NCBI GenBank assembly: GCA_019925105.1
Contig: JAHGAU010000007.1
Span: forward strand, 620,001 to 684,000
DNA: 64,000 nt
Direction of reading: 5' to 3'
From: Niebla homalea
Taxonomy: Eukaryota > Ascomycota > Lecanoromycetes > Lecanorales > Ramalinaceae
Shown here: in pieces, positions 1 to 12,900 of the stretch
Layout of the letters: each line of letters begins with the position of its first letter
Position numbering within the stretch: position 1 is the first letter of the stretch
Notes under the pieces: model-generated
Database searches by the model: none
Told to the model about the DNA's origin: nothing
What the model saw: the letters and a program-made list of their open reading frames with translations, nothing else
Translations under genes and position numbers: made by a program

Positions 1-570
1 AAATGCTATTAAAAGAAAAAAGGCCACTGCTTATAGTAATACTTATTTTAATAAATTAATATAAATACCAATATTTAATAATCCATTATACTTCCTATAT
101 ACTATATTTAAATATTAAAGTCTTACTTAATTTTACGGGGGCGGCCGCGACCACGCTTAAGACGGAGCGTGTAAAAAGTACTATTAAACGATAAGGGTAT
201 TATTTTTATGGGCGTTAATAATTGTAATAAAATAATAATACCTTAAATATAAAGTCTGCTACGGCGGGTAACGATAATGATATTATTGAATTCAGGATAT
301 GCAGTATAGAATTTATATAGTAAGTCTAGGTATAACTTTAATAACGGAAGCTTATTATTATGTTCTATACCTTAAGTAATTTATTTAATTAAATATCTAC
401 TATTTCTTTCTCTATAAATAATCTTTTTAATAATATACTCTTTTTTATTTTGGGAATCTATTTCGAATATAAGCGGTACGTTACGGTTAAATTATTTATT
501 AAAAGGGTTTTTTATAGGGTTATTAATTAACTTAAATATATTAATTAAAATAACCGGTACTATTTTTATA
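1..570. other. RIP-degraded AT-rich sequence, probably distal part of gypsy G1
   Basis: There is no readable gene here. The stretch is AT-rich and poor in CA/TG like 2125-5098, and it is joined to that stretch by the target duplication of the small LTR element at 571-2124. Both sides therefore were continuous before that insertion, and this should be the outward continuation of the minus-strand gypsy element. A short GC-rich spot at about 137-172, containing GCGGCCGC, stands out. I could not identify an LTR end or integrase motif in this piece. Confidence 0.5.
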
Positions 571-732
571 TGTCACGGTATGGACCATGGGAGGATTCCT
601 TGGCACGGAGCGGCCTTACCTTCTTCCGTATACTTGGCGTATACACTTATATTACGCACCTTTATAACTAGATAGCTACTTATTATACATTTTACACTTA
701 CTCACTTTATGCATACCGCATTTCTCGTGATA
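571..732 (+). repeat. 5' LTR (162 bp) of the small LTR element
   Basis: It is collinear over its full length with 1963-2124. The two copies differ at roughly a dozen sites. All are transitions and most are CA or TG in the right copy against TA in the left, which is the change RIP makes. The final CA has become TA here. Confidence 0.88.
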
Positions 733-874
733 AATGGTAGTAATAGCTTAGATATCTAAGCTTTTGATATAGATTAAGTATAACCTTTACTGCGCTGTAA
801 TTAGTGTAGCTACGTTGTAACTTATTTACCTAACATTTCACCAAACGGAGTCTTTAACTAGACATCTTACCGTC

Positions 875-1664
875 ATGCCTTTATCTACCAGATCTGTATC
901 AACAGCTCCAGCTGGCTCGATCATATCATCCTCGTTATTATAATATTCATCAGCTCCCAAATCGACTGAATCACCCTTCTCAATACCTCAAACCTCACCT
1001 GCAAGATTTAGGACTTTATTACCAATACCTTTAACAGCAAGCTCATTACGAGTCAGCTACTTCTCACCCAAATCATACCTCACAATTCATGACCTCTATA
1101 TGAGATTTGCACCTCTCAAATCTCTCACTTCACCAAAATCGACAATATTTAAAGTGTCACTATTAAAGGTGCTATTACCTATAATACTCAAAGACCTCCT
1201 CAATAAATTTGCACCCAAATTGAGTACACCACCCTTGAATCCATCCTCATCAATCAAACCACCTGCTCCGTCATTATCGCAAGCGAAGCCATGCTCACCT
1301 TGACCTCAAAAGTCTACTTTAAAGCCAAAACAAGAGCCTTAGGCTAAATTATAAAGTAAGTCCTTACCCAGAACACATATAAGTACAGTGGACTTAAAGA
1401 GCAGTCTTTCCGCAAGGCTAGATACGTTCAAACGATGGCCATAACGCATGTTTAAATATATAATACCACTTTCACTTACAAAGCTAAGTTATAAAGCTAA
1501 GTTATATCTATATACCTGAACCAGGTTACCCTGAGTAGATTACCTGTATCAATTGTAAAAGGCACTACTATGACTTCTTAAGAGGTAAGGATCTTAATGA
1601 ATAGGCTTATATGTATGATAAGGCGTGCTCGTTCTATAAGCAACCACCCAGCAATTACTGGTGA
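875..1664 (+). pseudogene. Degraded BIR-like zinc-domain protein inside an LTR element
   Basis: From ATG 875 the frame reads a Ser/Pro/Thr-rich region of about 140 codons, with one stop at the TAA in the LL-stop-YSSAP stretch (CAA to TAA is the RIP change). A further set of stops follows at 1301-1354. From about 1385 it resembles a BIR (IAP/survivin-type) domain: RLDTFKRWP at 1415-1441, YIYIPEPGYPE at 1503-1535, ITCINC at 1539-1556 and a last Cys at 1626. The spacing from the second to the last Cys (23 residues) equals the BIR pattern C-x2-C-x16-H-x6-C. The expected His codon (1605) is Ala; a Tyr TAT at 1608, possibly RIPed from CAT, lies next to it. A 13-bp tandem duplication (1480-1492 and 1493-1505) shifts the frame; reading across one copy rejoins the domain. 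Family knowledge: BIR proteins bind zinc and act in apoptosis control or in the chromosomal passenger complex. This copy is clearly non-functional. The BIR call comes from motif reading only. Confidence 0.55.
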
Positions 1665-1962
1665 AGAATACGACTCGGGAATACCTCGGAAATTACGTTT
1701 TTAAGCGATTTAGCTCGCTCGCAATGCTTAAAATCACAATTATTTCCCGGGTAGATCACGATAATCCCTCGGCTTGCGCTTTTTTTCAATATGCGATCTT
1801 ACCACCCTTTAATTCTCAACAACCACACATATAAACAATGTCATTAATGCACTCGGGGCTTACTCTTGGTTACCTTTACCACCGAGGCTATCAAAATTCA
1901 TGGTATTTTATGGTCAATAGTGCGACGTGGACGTCGTTTTTTTCTCTTTTTTGTAGGCATAT
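1665..1962. other. 3' internal region of the small LTR element, no gene
   Basis: This non-coding tail lies between the BIR-like frame and the right LTR. It is only lightly RIPed. It ends in a T/C-rich tract (1934-1952), where a plus-strand retroelement would normally have a purine tract. Two short overlapping open frames start at 1838 and 1866 and run into the LTR; neither resembles a known protein. Confidence 0.5.
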
Positions 1963-2124
1963 TGTTACGGTATGGACCATGGGAGGATTCCTTGGCACGG
2001 AGCGGCCTTACCTTCTTCCGCATGCTTAGCGTACACACTTATATTGCGCACCTTTATAGCTAGATAGCTACTCATCATACATTTTACACCCACTCACTTT
2101 ATGCATACCGCATTTCTCGTGACA
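1963..2124 (+). repeat. 3' LTR (162 bp) of the small LTR element
   Basis: This is the right-hand copy of 571-732 and is the less mutated one. It keeps the terminal CA and several CA/TG sites that are TA in the left copy. It is followed at once by the target duplication TTATA (2125-2129). Confidence 0.88.
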
Positions 2125-5098
2125 TTATATTAATAAGTAATTTAAGTTTATATACGAAATAACTGATTTTCTTAATAATAATAAAAGGTTTAGCGCGTTA
2201 TTAATATAGCTTATAATTTTTAATACCGAAGATATTATATTTATAATATAATTTTAAATAAATTAAATTATTAATATTGAATTAAATTAATTTATAATTT
2301 TAATTATACCGGAATTTAATTATTATTTACGTAAATTTTAACGTATCTTATATTTTTTTACGGTTTTATAATTAAAGTATATCGTACTTAAAAATTAAAA
2401 AGGTTATTAAAAGGTTTAAGGAGTTATTAATATTTATATTATAATAAATTTTATTTTAAGTAAATTTAATTAACGTTAAATTTAAATTATTTAAAATACC
2501 TTAAATATATAGAATAATATTTATTTAATTATAATCCGGATATATTATTATAAAATACCGTAATATAATCTTAATTATTTAATTAATCCGTTTTAACTAA
2601 TTATTAATTTAAAAATAATATACGTTAAACGTAAGAATATAAATATCTATTTCTTTAAATATGGATTTTTAAAATACGGAAATAAATTTACGATTTCTAT
2701 TTAATATAATATTAAAAAGAATTCTTTATCCTTATTTTATTAATTTTATTAATAGTAATTTTACTTAATTATTAACTTTAAATTTAATATTATTAAAAAG
2801 TAAAAATACTTATTTAAAGAACTTATTAATAACGGTAAGGAATATATTGTAATTATATTAATTTAATAAAGCGATAATAAAGTTTATATAAATTATATAG
2901 AAAATAATTAATAGGTTTAAAATTAATTAAAGCGATTTATAAAGTATATATCTTTTAATTTAATTTAAGTTATACTTAAGGTAATACGTAATATATTTCC
3001 GTAATTATTTATTCAACTTAAGTAAATATATTAAATTCATTAATTTATTATAAAATAAATTAAAGTTATTATATAATAAATTATTATATATTTATTAAAA
3101 GATTATTTTTTTAAGTTTATTAAATATATATAATTATAATAAATAATTAACGGATTCTAAATTATAAATAAAATTATCCTTTAATATAAAGCGTAATTTA
3201 ATTTTTATATTTTATAAATTTAATTCCTTTTTTATTATTAAGACTTTCTATGATTTTATTTATATTTTATTTTTTATATATTCTTTTTTAATTTATTCTT
3301 TAAATTTATTTAAAATATAAATATAATAGAAAGTAATTAATTTATTATTATTTATATTATTAAGAATTCCGATTTTTATAAATAAATTCTACGTATTATT
3401 AATTAATTATATAAGTATATTAAGAACAATATTCGTTAAATTTAACTTATAACGTAATAAAATATTAAATATTAATAAATATTATAACGCGTAAATTAAG
3501 CGGAGATTAAACTTATTAATCGTAAAAGTCTTTAAATTTATTTATTTAAAGATATTAATAATTACGTTATAATCCGTAAAGATTATATAATTAAATTTAT
3601 AATAATTTATTTTAATTAAGTATTTAATTTTATATATAATCCAGATTATACCCGTAATTTTTAATTCCGTAAGTTAATTGTTTTTTTCGGTTATATTTAA
3701 GTTTCTATTAAGGAATATTATTAATTATATTTTATTATATATAATTTTTAATAAATCATTAATCTCCGTAATATTATAAAATAACGGGTTATCCTTAATA
3801 TAATATATTATAATTACGATACTTAATTTTTTTAATATATTAATATCGGTAAATAACGGTTAATTAAGATTATAATATATAAGAAATAATAATTCTGAAA
3901 ATACGTTTTTTAAATCCTTAAAAATACGGTCCTTTTTTTAAATAAATATAAACTTAATTTAAAATATTTTCTACTTATAACGTAAATTAATATACTTTGG
4001 ATTTACTTTTTTAAATTTATAATAAAAGAAATTTTACGTATTTAAAACGGGGTAATATATTAAGTATAATTCTTTATTATAATACGTAATTAATTTATAA
4101 AATTAAGGAAAACTTTAAGGTTTCTTAATAAATTAAGAAATTTAAGGGTTTAAATAACTTTAATTTTATTATTAAGCGTAAATATTTTAAAAAAATTAAT
4201 TTATTAATTAAAAAGCTTAATTTTAAAATAACCGATAAATAATTTTATTAATTAAAGGTTTACGTATTTATCTTTAAGAATTTAAAAGATTTAATATAAA
4301 TAAATAATATATTCTTTTAATAAATAATTAAAAATAATTATATTATTTATAAATATTTATATAAAATCTCGTATTAAACGTAATATATTATTTATTTATT
4401 TTTATATATATAAAGAATTATCTTTAAAATTTATTAATATAATTAAAGATTCCTTTTAACTTTTATAAAAAATAATATAAAGTTTATAGTAATCAGATTT
4501 ACGTATAAGAAATTAATAAAAATAACTATAAGTATTAATTACGGTAATATATTTATAACTTATAATTAAAGAAACTATTTCTTATTATAATAATAATAAG
4601 TATAAATTAAAAATTATAATTTTATTAAATAATTAAATATTAATTATAATATAGCCTTTATGTCCGTTTAAAATATTACGTTAAATAATAAAAGTAAAAT
4701 ATAAAAATTCTATAAATTATATAAATTAATATAGCTTATTTTTATTATATATTTTATTTAAAGTTTAATTTATAATTTTTTAATTTTTACGCTTAATATT
4801 ATATATTCTTTTAAATTTAATAATTATATTAAATTAAAGGTTAATAAATATATATTAATTTTCTAGAATATTAATTAATAGTATTATTATCTTTAAAAAT
4901 ATTATTAAATTCTTTAATGATATCATTTAATTAAATTTACGTATTTTTATCGTAAACGTAAATTCTAACGTTATTAAATAAAACTTATTCCTTATAATTA
5001 TTAATTTATAATAATCGGTTTAAATAAGTCTTTAAATAATTAAAAATTATAAAGACCATTTTAATAAATATAAGAATTAATATTATTATTAAAATAAC
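2125..5098 (-). mobile_element. Gypsy element G1, minus strand, RIP-destroyed pol
   Basis: Read on the minus strand this is a Ty3/gypsy pol relic. Around 3930 to 3750 the translation runs through FSELLFLIYYN, then PLFTDIN and IIIYYIKDNPLFYNITEIND, which matches the start of the RNase H domain in fungal gypsy polyproteins. Further right, about 5085-4640 reversed, the sequence is collinear with plus-strand 8390-8773 of G2, so G1 and G2 are one family in opposite orientations. Stops are dense, mostly TAA and TAG from Gln codons. The right edge at about 5098 abuts the LTR-like start of G2. The left side continues beyond the small LTR element into 1-570. I could not locate the integrase with confidence. 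Confidence 0.7.
3745..3935 (-). pseudogene. RNase H segment of G1 gypsy pol
   Basis: The minus-strand frame gives about 60 nearly open codons with FSELLFLIYYN, PLFTDI and YYIKDNPLFYNITEI. In intact fungal gypsy polyproteins this position holds the first RNase H aspartate in a TDIDAS-like motif followed by a YHIK-like strand. Only the TDI part is preserved here; the following residues are altered by RIP. Stops interrupt it before the PLF motif. Confidence 0.65.
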
Positions 5099-5242
5099 TG
5101 TTATATGCAGCATGTATACATGGGAGCATTGATAGGTGTAGGACACCCTTTATACGTAGAGGACAGGCATCCTTATAATGCTCCTATCCTTTAGGTAGAA
5201 TCATCATTTATATATTATTATACTTTTTGGTCCCTATACCAA
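5099..5242 (+). repeat. LTR-like island at the 5' end of gypsy G2
   Basis: This short island is far less RIPed than its surroundings. It begins TGTTATATGCAGC and ends near TCCCTATACCA. A diverged inverted copy lies at about 23430-23600; both contain an AGGACACCC block followed by a CGTAGAGGACAGG block. The position directly in front of gag-pol-like sequence of G2, the TG start and CCA end, and the repeat status suggest an LTR. The exact ends are uncertain. The sequence after it, ATAATAGTAATAA, resembles the start of the internal region of element H. Confidence 0.55.
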
Positions 5243-8200
5243 TAAATAATAGTAATAATTACTTGCATTAATATTATATTAACGTATATCGTAAGATCCG
5301 TTAATATAAATTAAAGTATTAATTTATTAATTATAACGGATATTTCCCCTATAGTAATATTAAAGGTATTAACCTTATATTCTTTAAAATACCGTTTTTA
5401 ATTCGCTTTTAAATACTTTTAAAGAAAGATTAAAGACGGTATTATAGAGAAGATATATATATTATAAGCCTTTTAAGTATTATCGGATTTTAATATTATT
5501 ACTTTAATATATTAATTAAACGTTTTATTAAAATCCGGTAACTTAATAACCGCGGTAATTTTTTACTTAACTTTAAAAGGAGTTACTTAAATAATTAAGA
5601 ATAATTAACGATTAAGTAACCTAAAAATTATATTTACCGTAAATAAATTATTTTAATTAAAATCTTTTAAAACTATAGAATTTATTATTTTTTTTAATTT
5701 AATTTTTAAAAATTAAATTTTAAATCCTATAATACTTTAATATAATTTATTATATTTTAAAAACGTTTTATTATTATTATAATTATTATATAGATTATTA
5801 TTAACCTTAATAAAATTAAATAAGTTTAAATTACGTTAATATAATTAAAGTCCTTAGAAACTTAATATTATAAAATTATTATTTTTATTAAATAATTTTT
5901 TATTTTTATAATAGCTATTAAATTTACCTTTTATATTAACGTTAATATTACGATATTCCTTTTTAACTTTAAGTATTAAACCGGAATCTAAGCTTAATAA
6001 ATTTAATATATTAGAATTAAGTTTATTATATTAAATAAGAAATATCTTTATTAAAGAAGTAATTTTTATTTAATTTATTAATCCGCTTAATCGGTTAAAA
6101 ATAATAGATTTTATTAAAAAATAAATAATATAATTACGGGGTATAATTTAAGAATTAATTCCCGTTATTATATAAGGTTAATAATAAAATAATCTTAACG
6201 ATAATTTATTTTTTCTTTTTAATAACGTAATATAATTAATAAGAAGCTTATAATTAAATTAATTAATAAATTTTAATCTTAATAATATCGGATTTTTTAA
6301 CTTTTTCTATAAAAATAAGTTTTTTAATATAGTTTTTATAATTAAATATTCCGGGAAATATATTTTTTTTTTTTTAGGATATATATATTTTTATTAATCA
6401 ATTAAAGGATATTATTTAAATAATGGATATATAATTATTACAGAATAACTTATAATTATATTTAAAAGGTATTATTTTAAAGTAATATATTATAGAGTTA
6501 TTAAATATTAAAAAACGATTTATTAAATATAACGACGGTTTAATTAAATAAACTTCTTAAATTATTATTAAATTTAAGTTATTTTAATAAGTCGGCTTAA
6601 ATATTCTGGTTATTAAAAAATATATTATAAATAATATTTTTCGGAACCGGGAGCCCCGTAAATATATATAGATTATTTTATAGATTATACGTACGTTAAA
6701 TTTTAATAATATTTAAAATTAATTTACGTTTATTTACGGCGGGTTAAACTTAGAATTTTAACGGGATTTATAATTATTAACTATAATTATTATTATTAAT
6801 AATTATCTTAAGTTTATAAATAAATTTAAATATAGTTAATAAGTTTATGTTATTAAATATTATATACCTTTATAAATATATTTATAGAATTATAAAATAA
6901 ATACGTTATTTTAAGGTAATTAGAATTTTATAGAAAATTCAAAAGTTAATTTTTTTTCTTAATTATTAACGTTATCCTTTTAAATATATAAATAAAATAA
7001 AGCTTATAATATACGCCCTTAAAAAAAAGGATAACGGTAATTATTTTTAATATTATAAAAGAAAATATTAACGTTAAGCCAAAGCAAATTAAGGCTTTTA
7101 AAAAAAGGATCCGATTTTAAATATTGAATACGCTATATAAAATAAAGGGTTAATTAAGCCTTTATATTTAAGGATAAAGAAAAGGAAAATACGTTATTTA
7201 ATAAGAAGGAATTAAAAGGATTTTAAAATAATAATAACCTTATTATAAAAAAAATATATTTTATATAATTATTCCTTATACGTTATTAATATATTAAATA
7301 TATATTAAAATATTTATTATAAAATAAACTTTTTACTTATTTTAAATATAATTATTAAAAATTAAAAGGAATAAATTTAGATATTTTTAAGACCCCTTTA
7401 CCGAATTAACGGATTTAATCTATCGATAATTAATATACGTAAATTTAATAAATTAATAATATATTATTTATAATTATTAACTTTACCGTAATAAAGAATA
7501 TATATTTTATAAGCTTTATTTTTAAAATATATTAATATATTATAAATAAAGTTTAATTTACTTTTAATTTATTTATAATAAACTTTTATATAAATAACGG
7601 GTATTTTATTACGATTATTAATCGTAATATTATATTCTTTTAAATTTTAAATTTAAATTTTAAAATTTAAAAATAAATTAAGTTAATTTTAATTATAAAC
7701 GTTAATAATTTTAAGTTAATTATTAATAAATTTATAATATTTAATTTATTCTTTTTAAAGGAAAAAAATATAATATTTATTTTAAGAAAAATCTCGGTTA
7801 AAATTTATTTAATATATAATTTATTTATTAATATTTTAATCATTACCGATATTATAACTCTTAATAAAATAATAATTAATTTTAATAATTAAAAATATAT
7901 TATTAATACTTATAAAAATATAAGTATTAAGGTAATTACTTTTATAAAAAAAATAATATAGTTATAACGTATAATTTACGTAAAGTAATAAACTTAAGTT
8001 TTAACTTATAATACGGTATAAGTATTAATTATATATTAGAAAAAAAGGACTTTAAAAGAATTATTAAAATCCCGGGATTTTATTTTTAAACCGTAATTAA
8101 TACCGTTTTATAATCTTGGATTCCGAGATAACGTATTTACGTATATTATTAACTTAAAAATATTAATTATTTAAATTAAAAACGATATTAATTAAAAAGT

Positions 8201-8773
8201 TAATTTATTACGTAAAATAAAATTTAAAATTTTATATAATTTACCCTTATAACCTTACTATATAATAGTCTTAAGTTTATTAATATTACTTATTATTTAC
8301 GGATAAAAAACTTAAAAATTTAAGTTATAAATTTATAAAGTTATTATAATAATAATATTAATCTTTATATTTTTTAGAATAATTTTTATAACTTTTAGTT
8401 ATTTAAAGACCTACTTAAACCGGTTATTATAAATTAATAATTATAAGGAATAAGTTTTATTTAATAACGTTAGAATTTATATACGTAACGGAGATACGTA
8501 AGTTTAATTAAATAATATCGTTAAAGAATTCGGTAATATTTTTAAAAATAATGGCATTATAGTTAATATTCCAGAAAATTAATATATACTTATTAACCTT
8601 TAATTTAATATAATTATTAAACCTGGGAGAATATATAATATTAAATATAAAGATTAAAAGGTTATAAATTAAGCTTTAAATAAGATATATAATAAGGGTA
8701 AGTTATACTGGTTTATATAATCTACGGAATTTTTATACCCTGCTTTTATCGTTTAACGCAATACCTTAAACAG
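5243..8773 (+). mobile_element. Gypsy element G2, plus strand, left part
   Basis: This is heavily RIPed sequence downstream of the LTR-like island. Its last 380 bases (8390-8773) match the reverse complement of G1 about 5085-4640, including the run ending TTTAACGCAATACCTTAAAC, so it is the upstream part of the same pol with gag before it. No gag or protease motif can be read with confidence through the stops. It is cut at 8773 by copia element A and resumes at 14910 for 35 bases. Confidence 0.6.
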
Positions 8774-8908
8774 TGTTAGAAGTGCAGAAGGCAGAGACCT
8801 CGGCTATTACCAAAAGGGAACTAGCGTACTTCCATTTCTTATAGATAGATATCGCTTAGCACCTTATATAGTACTTAATCAAGCAAGTTATATCTTATTA
8901 TTTTAATA
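8774..8908 (+). repeat. 5' LTR of copia A (135 bp)
   Basis: It starts TGTTAGAAGTG and ends in TTTTAATA, a RIPed form of TTTCAACA. It matches 14775-14909, 18847-18988 (reverse), 55569-55704 and 61859-61994. The sequence after it, GGTTATAAGCCCGGC, is conserved in copies D and B and probably holds the primer-binding site. It is less mutated than the interior. Confidence 0.93.
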
Positions 8909-9952
8909 GGTTATAAGCCCGGCTTGTATATTCACTATTGCGTTCATTAATTTAATAAGCTTTAACTATATTATATAGCTTAAATACCTTAAGAATTATC
9001 GCTCCGCTATTATAAGCATTATAATAACTCTTATAATTATTATAACTACGTAGTTACTTAATAGTCCTATCGATTTAATCCTTAACCATTTAAAAAATAA
9101 GGAGGCTAGGATAAAAATAAAAAGGCTAAAACGTTCCCAACTTAAATTATTATTTATACGCAGAATCATAAGGTATAATAGCCCTATATACCGATTTACG
9201 CGTACGCTATAAGGGTATAATAATACCTATAAAGCCGTTGGATCGGCGGATCCCTAATAAATACATTAATACCCCTAAAGAACAGGGGAAAACGTTTATT
9301 TATTATTAAGGCGATTAAAGCGGCCTATAAAGCCTGTTATTATGTATACTTAACTTTTTAATTGAATTAATTATTTAATTTAAGCTATTATTATTCTAGC
9401 TTTATATTAAAGTTTATTTTAATTACCGTATTAAGGTTTAAGTATAAAAAGAAATAAAATATTTATTTTTAAGGCTTTTTCCTTTTTATTAAAATTATTA
9501 AGATTTAAATTAATTATAGCTTTATTTTTAAAGGCTCTTTATTAAGATTATTAAAAATACGTTAATTATTTTAATCTATACGTTTTATTACTTTAATTGA
9601 TAATTAAATTATCTATCCTTAAATAACGTTCCTTTACCCGGTATATTATATATACTTTATAAGCTTTACGTTTTAAACGGTCCGTTAAAATCAAGAAGCT
9701 CCACCACTTATTAACCCTTAAAGTACGGTTCTCATTAAATAAAAAGAAACTCCGGGCCCGTTACCGTTTACTTCATAAGTACTGTTTACCACCATTACCA
9801 TCTAAGTTATCCCTGTTTAAGGGCTTAGTATCATTAATTATAATCCCGTCGCCTCCTAGCGACACAGATCTCTTTAACCTTTAAGCTAGATTATTACTAT
9901 TATTATCATTATTACTATTATTACCATTATTATTATTATTATTATTATTATT
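8909..9952 (+). other. Long untranslated leader of copia A
   Basis: This is about 1 kb between the LTR and the gag start codon, conserved in copies D and B. It has no readable frame. It ends in a TTA/ATT-type microsatellite (9891-9952) placed immediately before the gag ATG. Confidence 0.6.
9891..9952 (+). repeat. (TTA)n microsatellite before copia A gag
   Basis: About 20 trinucleotide units with a few ACT/TCA/CCA interruptions run straight into the gag ATG. The same tract is about 50 bp in copy D and about 275 bp in copy B. Confidence 0.9.
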
Positions 9953-12900
9953 ATGTCTGACCCCTTTAAGATTGCCGGTATTTTTAATAAAATTATTAAG
10001 CTTAAGGATAACCTTGGGTATATTATATAAGAACATAAGATAAGTAAAAGGCTTAAGCTTACCCGGCTTAATTATTGGATTATAGATTTTAACTTATACT
10101 TTATTAAGACCGAAGTTCTTAAGGGTAATAAACTTATAAAGGCTTAAGATACCTACGATTAAAGGCACTTTATAACCTATATTATAATTTATATAAGGAT
10201 TAAGGGGACTAATTGCTACGCTATTAAAAATATTAAGAATATTAAAGTAACGTAAAATACCCTCCGTATTTAATATTAACTTAAGGGCTTAAATTATTTC
10301 GCGTTAACCCTTAAGCGTTTTACTTTTTTTACTTTTAATTAATACTTAAATCCAAATAAGTATTATAATAAATATTAAGACCTTTTTAATAAACTATAAA
10401 ACTTCCAGGGTATAATTATTATTAATAATAACGTACTTATTTAATAATTCTATAAAAGTTTTAACCCGGAATATAAAGTTTATATTAATTAATATAATGA
10501 TAAATATAAGCCGTTTTAAACGGCCGATAATAATATTAACGTTTTAAAATACGTATTTATTTATATTATTAATCGGTTTCTTTAATATAAAGTTCTAAAT
10601 AAAACGTTTATGTTTAATACTTTAGCCTTTATAATTATTATTATTAATTTATGCTTCCGGGACGATATCCGCCTTAATAACTTTATTCCGTTCTATATTC
10701 TTCCGTAATTTAATATTTATTAAGGTTATTACGTTAAAATCTTATAAAAGAAACGTTTTTATATTATTACCGGCTATCGCTTATTTTACGGGTATAATAA
10801 ATCGACTTATAATAATAATAATAAACGCCGTAATAATAATAATAATAGTAATACCGGTATTAATAACAATTAAAAACGTTAATACCGCGGTAACGGTAAT
10901 AATAGCGGTAATAAAGGTAATAATAAAGGTAATAATAAACTTAAGGATAAAAAATATAAAGCCCCTTTAAAGGCTAAGGTTTTAATAAACTTAGCCTTTA
11001 TATACGTTACTATTATTATATTGGCTTTACCGCCCGTTATTTACCGGGACTATTAAGTATATTTAATTATAAACGTATTTACTTTTATTATTTATATCTT
11101 TAATACTAGTTATATAAATTATATCATTAATAATAACCGTATATTTATCCGTAGGAAACTCTTTTTAAGTTTATTCTTATTAAAGGCTTTTTAAGGGGAG
11201 GAATATTATTTATATTAAAGTTATTAAAATCCTATATTAATCTAATGAAAACATTTATAATTTAATTTTTTATAATGGTTTTTTTATTTTTAATAATACT
11301 TTTAATCTTATTAACCTTAGATAATTATAATAAATTAGCTATCCTTTTAGGTAAAATAACGACCCGGAGGATTTAAATATATTTATTAATTATAATAATA
11401 TTTTTATAAAATTTTTACCGGTAACTTTTTATTTCTTTAAAGTTAATATTAAAATTATTAATGATTTAATACTTATAACCTTATATATTATTATTATAAA
11501 TTAAGAAGCCTTAAAATATTAATATAAAGTAACGGGATATATAAAGGAATAAAATATTAAGCTTTTACCGGAAACGGTAATTAATATCGACTTTTTTAAT
11601 TTACCGGATTTATTAGGGGATTATAAGTACGTTATTTATACGGAAATATAAATAAAGCTTAAGCTAAATAAAAACTATATTAAATTTAATATTTATTAAA
11701 ACGAGCTTATTTATTCTAATTTAATCGGCCTTATTAATAATATAAAAGTTAATTATAAATAAATAATTACTTTTATTAAAAACGTTATTAAAGTCATTTA
11801 TATAACTTTATTATTAAATTCCTTATATAAAACGGTTTTTAAAGCCTTTTAAAATTATATAAAAAAGATTTATTATTTAAACCGTTTTATCCGCCGTTTA
11901 TATATTAACGATAATAATATATATAACGGTTTTTAATTTAATAATTAACGATACGTTAAAGGTATTTAATAAAAGTTTACGGTACCTTATAACTTTTAAT
12001 AAAACGATATTTCTAAATAAATAAATTAAGTTTTTATTATTTAAGCTTATATAATATTATTAAATAATAATTTATCGCGTATTTTTATTATTAAACTTAT
12101 TATTATAACGGCCTTTATATATAATATAATACTTATAAGTACTTACGATATATTAAATTAAGCTATAGGTCTTAGAAAACTTAATTAAACTTTTATTAAG
12201 AAAATTAAATAATATAATATATATTAAGAGCGTAAGCTTTTAAGTTATAAATTGGATAAAATTCTAAATTAAGGTTATTAAAGGACGTTTTATTGGCTTT
12301 AAGGATTATTATATTTATAAAATACTTATATTAAATAATTAGGTTTAACGTTATAATTATATTAAGTGGTTAAAGGATAAAACTATTTAACTTAAACGTA
12401 AAGCCAATAACCCCTTACTGGTTTATTATTTAATACCGAAATAAAGGAAGATAATTACCGTGGATTTCCAATTATCGTTAAAACGGATACGTTTTAATAA
12501 TAATAAAAATATAAATAACGAGTTAGTTATTATTATTATATAAGGCCCTTATATTATAAACGTTACGGATAAAACCGATAATATTATTATTAAGGATATA
12601 GTTAAATTCATATCCAATAAATAACTTAAGCCTTATATAACCTTAAAATTTATAATTATTAAGGAAAATATTAATAAAAATAACTTACTTATATTATTTT
12701 TATTTACCCTTAATAATAATATTATAAAGGAATTTCCGGGTATATATACCCTTATAAACTTAAATTTAAGCTTATTTAGTCCCTATAATTTAATCCTATA
12801 TTATTACCCGTTTCTAAAAGAATCTATTGAATTTTTAAACTTATTTATTTAAGCTTACGTAATTAAAATATAACCCTTAAGTTATTAACGTTATTAAGAT

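Larger units (their letters stand above)
571..2124 (+). mobile_element. Small LTR element (TRIM-like) with captured BIR-like reading frame
   Basis: This 1554-bp unit has two 162-bp direct terminal repeats. The ends are TGTCACG and CGTGACA, a TG...CA inverted pair, and the unit is flanked by a perfect 5-bp target duplication TTATA (566-570 and 2125-2129). Just inside the left repeat, TGGTAGTAATAG (735-746) is a plausible primer-binding site and sets the plus orientation. The right repeat is preceded by a T/C-rich rather than a purine-rich tract, so that part of the orientation call is weak. There is no gag, protease, reverse transcriptase or integrase, so it must have been moved by proteins from another element. 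The interior is much less RIPed than its host and keeps many CA and TG dinucleotides. It carries a broken reading frame at 875-1664. Confidence 0.85.

Noticed and set aside
1838..2063. Two overlapping small open frames
   Set aside because: They run from the non-coding tail into the LTR of the small LTR element and overlap each other in different frames.
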